In this document: piece after piece, positions 8,537 to 13,966 of the stretch | How positions within the stretch are numbered: position 1 is the first letter of the stretch | Layout of the letters: each line of letters opens with the position of its first letter | Assembly (NCBI RefSeq): GCF_937873925.1 | Contig: NZ_CALNAT010000086.1 | Span: 1-20,440 of the forward strand | Source: an uncultured Proteiniphilum sp. | GTDB lineage: Bacteria; Bacteroidota; Bacteroidia; Bacteroidales; Dysgonomonadaceae | DNA length: 20,440 nucleotides | Direction: 5' to 3' | Notes under the pieces: generated by a model | The model's input: the letters and a program-made list of their open reading frames with translations, nothing else | Told to the model about the DNA's origin: nothing | Database searches by the model: none | Translations under genes and position numbers: made by a program

Positions 8537-8616
8537 AAAAAATCGAGAGCGACTTCACAGTCACTCTCGAACAATTAACCAAAACCTTAACTATGAAAAA
8601 ATTTTTATTTTTCCTT
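8537..8616 (-). ncRNA. Candidate small RNA of about 80 nt upstream of miaB
   Basis: A minus-strand promoter (GTTG at 8652-8649, 20-bp spacer, TAACTTTG at 8628-8621) predicts a start near 8616. About 80 nt downstream there is an intrinsic terminator. Within the putative transcript, GAAAAA and TTTTTC could form a weak 5' hairpin, followed by an unpaired A/U/G-rich stretch and then the terminator stem. No start codon with a plausible reading frame is evident on this strand. The layout is that of a bacterial sRNA. Family and target are unknown; it is antisense to a 13-codon plus-strand ORF. Confidence 0.45.
8543..8570 (-). terminator. Intrinsic terminator of the candidate sRNA
   Basis: On the minus strand, TCGAGAGTGACT and AGTCGCTCTCGA form a 12-bp stem (one G-T wobble) with a 4-nt GTGA loop, followed immediately by six T (8542-8537). 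On the plus strand the stem is followed by no T-run, so it works only for leftward transcription. Confidence 0.75.
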
Positions 8617-8620
8617 GTGG

Positions 8621-8652
8621 CAAAGTTAGTATAAGAAAAGGAATATTGCAAC
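8621..8652 (-). promoter_or_regulatory. Bacteroidetes-type promoter driving the candidate sRNA
   Basis: The minus strand shows GTTG (3 of 4 matches to the -33 TTTG) at 8652-8649, a 20-bp spacer, and TAACTTTG (exact TAnnTTTG) at 8628-8621. This is the best-spaced two-part promoter seen in the window. Confidence 0.5.
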
Positions 8653-8684
8653 TTTTCTGTCGATAATTTGACATTTTAACTTTT
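8653..8684 (+). promoter_or_regulatory. Possible miaB promoter
   Basis: TTTT at 8653-8656 and TAACTTTT at 8677-8684 (7 of 8 to TAnnTTTG) are 20 bp apart and would give a leader of about 35 nt before the miaB ATG. Neither box is perfect. Confidence 0.25.
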
Positions 8685-8725
8685 CCCGGAGTTTTACGAT
8701 ATATATCACAGTTTACAAATAAGTT

Positions 8726-10075
8726 ATGAATCCGAACGGACTGAAAGATAAAAAACTATTCATAGAGACTTACGGCTGTCAAATGAACGTGGCGGACACG
8801 GAAGTGGTTGCTTCGATCATGGAGATGGATGGTTACAGCCTCACTGACAACGACCGCGATGCAGATGCCATTTTCGTAAACACCTGTTCCATCAGGGACA
8901 ACGCCGAGCAGCGGGTGGTACAGCGACTGGAATATTTCAACGCACTGAAAAGAAAACGGAAAGAACCCCTTATCGTGGGAGTGTTGGGATGTATGGCCGA
9001 GAGGGTAAAATCCGACCTGATCGACGATCATAATGTCGATCTTGTGGTAGGACCCGATGCCTATCTGGACCTTCCCAACTTGGTTGGAGCGGCGGAGAGG
9101 GGCGAGAAAGCCATCAATATCGAACTTTCCAAAACAGAGACCTATAAAGATGTGATTCCCTTGAAAATGAACGGGAGCAACATCTCCGGATATATCTCCA
9201 TTATGCGCGGATGCGACAAATTCTGCACCTACTGCATTGTACCTTTTACCCGCGGGCGCGAACGCAGCCGTGAACCGGAAAGCATCCTTAATGAGTTGCA
9301 CGACATGCGCGAAAAAGGATTCAGGGAGGTTACCCTGCTGGGGCAGAATGTAAACTCCTATCGTTTTACGGACCACGACAGAAAGACTGACTTCCCTGCC
9401 CTGCTGGCTATGGTAGCGGAAGCCGCCCCCGGGATGAGGATTCGTTTTACCACATCACACCCGAGGGATATGACCGACGAGACACTGGAGACCATTGCAG
9501 GATACAAAAATCTCTGCAACTATATCCACCTTCCCGTACAATCGGGAAGCTCCAGGATGATGAAGCTGATGAACAGAAGATACGACAGGGAGTGGTATAT
9601 GGACAGGATTGCCGCTATTAAACGGATCATCCCCAGTTGCGGCCTCTCTACCGACATCATGTGCGGCTTCCATTCCGAAACGGAAGAAGACCATAGGGAG
9701 ACGCTCTCCCTGATGCGGGAAGCGGGATTCGACTCGGCCTTCATGTTCAAATATTCGGAACGCCCGGGCACATACGCCGCTAAAAGATTAGAGGACAATG
9801 TCCCCGAAGAGGTCAAAAGCAGGCGGTTGCAGGAGATCATCGATCTCCAGATGGAGTTGTCGCGGCAAAGCAACGAAAAAGACCTGGGTAAAGAATTCGA
9901 GGTGCTGACAGAGGGCTTCTCCAAACGTTCGCGGGAACAGCTTTTCGGCCGTACCGACCAGAACAAGGTAGTTATTTTCGACAAGAAAAAACACCGCATC
10001 GGGGAGTTTGTAAAGGTGAAAATAACCGGCTCCACATCCGCTACATTGCTGGGCGAATCATTGTGCGTGGAATAA
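8726..10075 (+). CDS. miaB: tRNA-2-methylthio-N6-isopentenyladenosine synthase MiaB
   Basis: A 449-residue radical SAM methylthiotransferase, normal length. Three cysteines of the N-terminal UPF0004 domain for the auxiliary cluster are present: ETYGCQMN (Cys18), VNTCSIRDNAEQ (Cys54) and GVLGCMAER (Cys89). The radical SAM motif CDKFCTYC (Cys163, 167, 170) is followed by IVPFTRGRERSR, the MiaB-type extension that sets it apart from RimO and MtaB. A TRAM domain occupies about 380-445. It converts i6A37 to ms2i6A37 in tRNAs reading UNN codons (Phe, Leu, Ser, Tyr, Cys, Trp). It stands alone on the plus strand. Its 5' region contains a candidate minus-strand sRNA and, on the plus strand, a 13-codon Phe/Leu-rich ORF. 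Confidence 0.97.
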   Translation: MNPNGLKDKKLFIETYGCQMNVADTEVVASIMEMDGYSLTDNDRDADAIFVNTCSIRDNAEQRVVQRLEYFNALKRKRKEPLIVGVLGCMAERVKSDLIDDHNVDLVVGPDAYLDLPNLVGAAERGEKAINIELSKTETYKDVIPLKMNGSNISGYISIMRGCDKFCTYCIVPFTRGRERSREPESILNELHDMREKGFREVTLLGQNVNSYRFTDHDRKTDFPALLAMVAEAAPGMRIRFTTSHPRDMTDETLETIAGYKNLCNYIHLPVQSGSSRMMKLMNRRYDREWYMDRIAAIKRIIPSCGLSTDIMCGFHSETEEDHRETLSLMREAGFDSAFMFKYSERPGTYAAKRLEDNVPEEVKSRRLQEIIDLQMELSRQSNEKDLGKEFEVLTEGFSKRSREQLFGRTDQNKVVIFDKKKHRIGEFVKVKITGSTSATLLGESLCVE

Positions 10076-10143
10076 TACCGTATCCCACAAATCGTGGTTT
10101 CGAAAAACAATTTTGCCGGTAAAGTGTTTTATCTAATAAAAAG

Positions 10144-10173
10144 ACGCACAACAGTCTGCTAACTGAGGTGCGT
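10144..10173 (+). promoter_or_regulatory. Two-tier hairpin in the leader of the YtxH-holin operon
   Basis: ACGCAC pairs with GTGCGT, then a symmetric 2x2 internal loop (AA/AG), then CAGT pairs with ACTG around a 6-nt loop. It ends 29 nt before the ATG at 10203. There is no T-run, so it is not a terminator for miaB. It could be a leader structure or a protein/RNA contact site. Confidence 0.35.
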
Positions 10174-10202
10174 GAGTATTGAAACAATTAAACGCAAAAA
10201 TT

Positions 10203-10445
10203 ATGAAATCAGAAGCAAAACTATTATTAGGTTTAGGGATCGGCGTTGCTCTCGGAGCGGCCGTAGGTTATATTATGGGCACCGATAGAAAGGAAGAGTG
10301 GCTGGAGCAGGCCAATGAATTTGCAGATAAGGTAAGGGCCAACGTAAAGTCCGCTATCTACAAGGGAAAAAGTGAAGTCCATGATTTAAAGGAGGATATA
10401 GATGACATTGCCGAAATAGCAAAGAAAGAATTGGCAAAACAATAG
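10203..10445 (+). CDS. YtxH-like domain protein
   Basis: An 80-residue protein starting MKSEAKLLLGLGIGVALGAA, followed by VGYIMGTDRKEEW. The glycine-rich membrane segment with an early GxxxG pattern and a charged amphipathic helical tail (ANEFADKVRANVKSAIYKGK) is the YtxH/general-stress protein plan. A TTG eight codons upstream extends the frame but adds nothing typical, so the ATG is chosen. In other bacteria YtxH proteins are small stress-linked membrane proteins of unclear biochemistry. It is first in a tight three-gene set with a holin-X-like protein and a basic hypothetical protein (27 bp to the next gene), as commonly seen in Bacteroidetes. Confidence 0.82.
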   Translation: MKSEAKLLLGLGIGVALGAAVGYIMGTDRKEEWLEQANEFADKVRANVKSAIYKGKSEVHDLKEDIDDIAEIAKKELAKQ

Positions 10446-10472
10446 TATCATATCCTTTAACCTATCAAAACG

Positions 10473-10850
10473 ATGGAAGAGAAAAAAGTAAGTACGCTGT
10501 TCGAAGAAATGAGAGATGATGTCTCAAACTACATCTCCAGTTCGCTTGAGCTCGGAAAACTGGAAGTGTATGAGAAAGTCAGCTTAGGTTCATCGGCAAT
10601 CAGCTATAGCCTGATAGTGGCGGGAATCGCCCTTATAGCGCTTTTTTTCCTACTGGTGACGGCAGCCCTGTACCTTGGTGAATTGCTTCAGAACCCTTGG
10701 GCGGGGTTTGGCATTATTGCCGCATTTGTCATTTTGGTGTTGCTGATCATGCTGCTTTTAAAAAAGTATTTCAGGAAAAAAATCACCAACGGGGTTGTAC
10801 GCTTTCTGATGGCACAGGATGATAAGGATGATAAAAAAAGTGACAAATGA
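10473..10850 (+). CDS. Phage holin family / holin-X-like small membrane protein
   Basis: A 125-residue protein with an amphipathic N-terminal helix (STLFEEMRDDVSNYISSSLELGKLEVYEKVS), two membrane segments (about 43-68 and 78-96) and a basic then acidic tail (KKYFRKKI, DDKDDKKSDK). That matches the Holin-X/phage_holin_3_6 type. These are cellular membrane proteins by context and the name does not imply a prophage: no lysin or phage gene is nearby. Its stop overlaps the next start by 4 bp (ATGA), so the two are translationally coupled. Function is unknown; membrane stress or envelope maintenance is a guess from neighbours. Confidence 0.82.
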   Translation: MEEKKVSTLFEEMRDDVSNYISSSLELGKLEVYEKVSLGSSAISYSLIVAGIALIALFFLLVTAALYLGELLQNPWAGFGIIAAFVILVLLIMLLLKKYFRKKITNGVVRFLMAQDDKDDKKSDK

Positions 10851-11230
10851 GTACCTACAAATTAACTCCGATAGAGGAACTGCGGTTAGAAAAGAAACGA
10901 TTGCGCGAGGAACGTACCATTGCCAGCCAACGGCTGTCATATGAACTGCAGTATCTGAACGACAATTGGGGAACGATGCTCACCAAGGGCATAGCTTCCT
11001 CGGTAAAAACCAAACTGGCCGAAACGGTAGACCATTTGTCGAGCGGCTCTTCCTTTTCCGTCACACCTTTTGTGACAAAGAGAGCCAATCCCTGGCTGAA
11101 CCTGGCCCTGTCGAACCTTCCGCTTATCGGCTCTGTCTCATGGAAAGTAGCCAAACCGGCACTTATCGCCTTTGCAATCCGAAAGGCCTCCTCCATGCTA
11201 TTCGGTAGGAAAAGAAAAAAAATTAAATAG
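10847..11230 (+). CDS. Conserved-looking basic hypothetical protein of the YtxH-holin operon
   Basis: A 127-residue protein whose ATG overlaps the holin-like gene's TGA. Residues about 5-45 are a charged helix (IEELRLEKKRLREERTIASQ). Residues about 85-120 hold a weakly hydrophobic stretch (PWLNLALSNLPLIGSVSWKVAKPALIAFAI), and the end is strongly basic (GRKRKKIK). It is probably membrane-associated and cooperates with the two preceding proteins. I do not recognise a named family. Its last 8 bp overlap the 3' end of the convergent RelA/SpoT gene. Confidence 0.72.
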   Translation: MSTYKLTPIEELRLEKKRLREERTIASQRLSYELQYLNDNWGTMLTKGIASSVKTKLAETVDHLSSGSSFSVTPFVTKRANPWLNLALSNLPLIGSVSWKVAKPALIAFAIRKASSMLFGRKRKKIK

Positions 11231-13589
11231 TGGATCGGTGGACGGTGCTTACACCGTCCACTTTTGCTATTTTGGCGCAGAGTTGATTCACCTCTTCCGC
11301 GCTATGCACATGTATGTTGAATACCCCTTCGAATATCCCGTCATTGGAAGACACCTTTACACTCTGAATGTTAACCCCCACATCTTCGGCCAGTTTGGCC
11401 AGGATAGTACCCAATATCCCCACCCTGTCTATTCCCGTAAAAACAATAGATGCCAAAAAGGAATACTGGCGGTAATCGCCCCATTCCACAGCAATGATCC
11501 GGTCGCCAAAATTGGATTTCAATTTTAACCCGGTCTGACAGGAACGTTTATGTACCTCCACCTCTTCCTTCTCCGTGATATATCCGAATACGTCGTCACC
11601 CGAAAGCGGATTACAGCAGGAGGGAACGATAAAGTTCTTACGGAAATTGTTTTCGGTAAGCCGAAAAACAGTCTTTCGGTCAATCTTTTCCTTCTCTGCG
11701 GGCGACTCTTCCGGTATAACGGGCGTCACCGGCTCTTTTTGTCCGTCCTTGACATTTTTCGGGTCGGAAGGCGCTTTTTTAATGGCGTTCATTGCCTGTT
11801 TCATATAGCGGACGAACAGATTGTCCTGTTTCTCCGGCTCGATCTTCATCCTGAAGAAGGCTTCTTTGTTTGAAGGGAGTGAGACCTCGCTATTACCGAT
11901 AAGATAGTAGAGGTCGTCCTTGTTTTCGGCTCTGTAGACGTGGAGTATCTTATTGAAGACAGTATTATCGATAGCCTCGTGCTCAAACAGTTCTTCGAGC
12001 ATATTCTGACCTTTCTCCGTGATCCGGCGGCGCTGTCGCCGCAACGATGCTTCAATTTTGGTACGCGCCTTGGCGGTCGTCACGAAATTGAGCCATTCCG
12101 GCTGCGGGTCGACCGATTGTGAGGTTAGTATCTCCACCTGGTCGCCGCTGCTCAACTTCTGGCTGAGCGGAGCCAGCGTGTGGTTCACCTTGGCGCCTAA
12201 GCAATGATCCCCTACCCGGGTATGGATGGTATAGGCAAAATCGAGTGCCGTAGCCCCTTGCGGAAGGGTCTTTATTTCTCCTTTAGGAGTAAATACGAAA
12301 ATCTCGGACGAGAAAAGATTCATCTTTACCGTATCCAGAAAGTCGATAGCATTGGGATTAGGGTTGGCCAGCACCTCCTGAATGGTCTTCAACCATTTAT
12401 CGAGTTCATTATCCTCCTCAATCCTGTTTTCCTTATACTTCCAGTGGGCGGCAAACCCTTTTTCGGCAATATCATCCATCCGGCGGCTCCGGATTTGTAT
12501 TTCAATCCATTTCCCGTCGGGCCCCATCACCGTCAGGTGAAGCGCCTGATAACCGTTGGCCTTGGGATGGCTCACCCAGTCCCGGATACGGTCGGGACGA
12601 AGTTTGTAGATATCCGTAATGGCAGAGTAGATATCCCAGCACTGCTTTTTTTCATCTATCCCGGGATGCAGTTCAAAAATAATACGCACGGCAAACAGGT
12701 CGTACACCTCCGAAAACTCAATCCCTTTGGTTTGCATCTTGTTCCAGATGGAGTAGACCGATTTCACCCGCGCCCGCATTTCATACTCCATATCCATCTT
12801 ATCGAGCGCCTTCACTACGGGAACGGCAAAATTTTCATAGATCTTGTTCCGCTCAGGCGCCGTCTCTTCAATTTTTTGTGTCAGGTCGGCATAAGTCTCG
12901 GGATACTCATATTTAAAACAGAGTTCCTCCAGTTCGGTCTTGATAGCAAAAAGCCCCAGCCGGTGCGCCAATGGAGCATAGATATACAGCGTTTCTCCGG
13001 TTATCTTGTACTGTTTGGCGAGTATCATGGAGGATAGCGTGCGCATATTATGCAGCCTGTCGGCGATCTTGATAAGGATCACACGGATATCATCGGACAT
13101 GGTCAGCAGCAGTTTCCTGAAATTCTCTGCCTGTGCCGACACATTCTCGCCAAACATACCCTGCGATATTTTTGTGAGACCATCCACAATCTGTGCGATC
13201 TTCTCGCCAAACAACGCACGGATATCCTCTACGGTATAATCGGTATCTTCTACCACATCGTGCAGCAGAGAGGCAGAAATGGAGGTGGAACCCAGCCCCA
13301 TCTCTTTAGATACAATACGGGCTACCGCCAGCGGATGCATGATATAAGGTTCGCCCGAACGCCGGCGTGCACCTTTGTGCGCCTCTTTCGCCATATTGTA
13401 CGCCCGGGTGATGATATCCACTTTCCGCCGGTGATTCGAGTTCAGATAATCGTTCAGGAGGGCCTGAAATTCATTCTCGATCATCTGATCTTCTGCCATC
13501 AGTTTTTCTTCATCGCTCATACTTTTAATTGACCCTGTTTTTGTTTCTCCGTTTAATCGGGATTTCCTGTCAAACCGAAATTTATTCAT
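11223..13589 (-). CDS. Bifunctional (p)ppGpp synthetase/hydrolase, RelA/SpoT family
   Basis: A 788-residue Rel-type enzyme with all long-RSH domains. The HD hydrolase domain has MHPLAVA (His85), LLHDVVEDTDYT (His110-Asp111) and KIADRLHNMRT. The synthetase domain has RVKSVYSIWNKM, YDLFAVRIIF, KANGYQALHLTV and EIQIRS. A TGS domain covers about 428-490, a zinc-finger/RIS region has SCCNPLSGDD and HKRSC (Cys658, 659, 684), and an ACT domain runs from about 710 to the end. The synthetase carries RIRD (334-337), a basic variant of the RXKD motif of bifunctional enzymes rather than EXDD of RelA, and the HD site looks intact. So both making and degrading (p)ppGpp are expected. The first ATG (13589) adds a basic 23-residue stretch; the ATG at 13520 (MSDEEKLMAEDQ) may be the true start. 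The 3' end overlaps the preceding operon. Confidence 0.95.
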   Translation of the reverse strand: MNKFRFDRKSRLNGETKTGSIKSMSDEEKLMAEDQMIENEFQALLNDYLNSNHRRKVDIITRAYNMAKEAHKGARRRSGEPYIMHPLAVARIVSKEMGLGSTSISASLLHDVVEDTDYTVEDIRALFGEKIAQIVDGLTKISQGMFGENVSAQAENFRKLLLTMSDDIRVILIKIADRLHNMRTLSSMILAKQYKITGETLYIYAPLAHRLGLFAIKTELEELCFKYEYPETYADLTQKIEETAPERNKIYENFAVPVVKALDKMDMEYEMRARVKSVYSIWNKMQTKGIEFSEVYDLFAVRIIFELHPGIDEKKQCWDIYSAITDIYKLRPDRIRDWVSHPKANGYQALHLTVMGPDGKWIEIQIRSRRMDDIAEKGFAAHWKYKENRIEEDNELDKWLKTIQEVLANPNPNAIDFLDTVKMNLFSSEIFVFTPKGEIKTLPQGATALDFAYTIHTRVGDHCLGAKVNHTLAPLSQKLSSGDQVEILTSQSVDPQPEWLNFVTTAKARTKIEASLRRQRRRITEKGQNMLEELFEHEAIDNTVFNKILHVYRAENKDDLYYLIGNSEVSLPSNKEAFFRMKIEPEKQDNLFVRYMKQAMNAIKKAPSDPKNVKDGQKEPVTPVIPEESPAEKEKIDRKTVFRLTENNFRKNFIVPSCCNPLSGDDVFGYITEKEEVEVHKRSCQTGLKLKSNFGDRIIAVEWGDYRQYSFLASIVFTGIDRVGILGTILAKLAEDVGVNIQSVKVSSNDGIFEGVFNIHVHSAEEVNQLCAKIAKVDGVSTVHRSTI
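11238..11265 (+). terminator. Terminator of the YtxH-holin operon, inside the relA/spoT 3' coding end
   Basis: GTGGACGGTG pairs perfectly with CACCGTCCAC around a CTTA loop, followed by TTTT (11262-11265). It begins 7 bp after the stop of the plus-strand operon. On the minus strand the same bases are codons of the last residues of RelA/SpoT (VDGVSTVH). The minus strand itself has T8 at 11222-11215, after its own stop, which may serve the opposite direction. Confidence 0.65.
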
Positions 13590-13754
13590 CTACCGGACGC
13601 GGAAAACCGAATAAAGCCCCAAAGTCCTGCTTTAACGAACGAAATTACAAATAAATCCAAAAAGAATATCTATTCAGCCGGTTATTTTTGTTAGGAGGGA
13701 ATATACTGCATGTTAAAAACGGCCGAGAATAGTCCTTCCTGAACAAAACTATCT

Positions 13755-13762
13755 TATCTTTG
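13755..13762 (+). promoter_or_regulatory. Bacteroidetes -7 element of the thiamine uptake operon
   Basis: TATCTTTG is an exact TAnnTTTG; a start about 7 nt later falls just in front of the TPP aptamer. No clear -33 TTTG is present near 13731. The remainder of the gap between the relA/spoT start (13589) and here shows no gene and only A/T-rich sequence; imperfect minus-strand -7 boxes near 13648-13665 might serve relA/spoT. Confidence 0.55.
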
Positions 13763-13773
13763 TCTCCTCATTC

Positions 13774-13850
13774 AACAGGGGGTGCCCAAATAACGGGCTG
13801 AGATCATACCCAAATCACCTGATCCGGGTAATGCCGGCGGAGGGAAAACA
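13774..13850 (+). ncRNA. TPP riboswitch (thi box)
   Basis: The conserved thi-box blocks appear in order: GGGGGTGCCC, GGGCTGAGA (ending 13803), ACCC, CACCTGATCC (13816-13825), GGGTAATGCCGGCGGAGGGAA (split by position 13826-13846). The pyrimidine-sensor CTGAGA and the pyrophosphate-sensor loop are intact. It precedes a TonB-dependent receptor and a PnuT permease, so thiamine pyrophosphate should shut off thiamine uptake. Confidence 0.95.
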
Positions 13851-13922
13851 GAGTTCACACATCCGTGACTTTTCTGGTATACATCTTTACAAATCCCCTT
13901 TTTTATTTCACTAACTAATGAT

Positions 13923-13951
13923 AGATAAAGCCATAAGGGCTTGCCCTATCT
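13923..13951 (+). promoter_or_regulatory. Candidate expression-platform hairpin of the TPP riboswitch
   Basis: AGATA pairs with TATCT, and inside it AAGCC pairs with GGCTT around ATAAG, leaving a 4-nt GCCC bulge. It ends 15 nt before the ATG of the receptor gene. No T-run follows, so translational control is more likely than termination. An alternative is that the C4T6 tract at about 13896-13905 takes part with the G-rich aptamer strand. Confidence 0.3.
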
Positions 13952-13966
13952 TAAAAATTTATGTAA

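Noticed and set aside
10473..10850. Prophage remnant suggested by the holin name
   Set aside because: No endolysin, capsid, integrase or att-like repeat is nearby; the gene belongs to a cellular YtxH operon type.
12204..13037. 277-codon open frame antisense to relA/spoT
   Set aside because: It lies wholly inside the conserved synthetase/HD coding region; composition is typical of a shadow frame.
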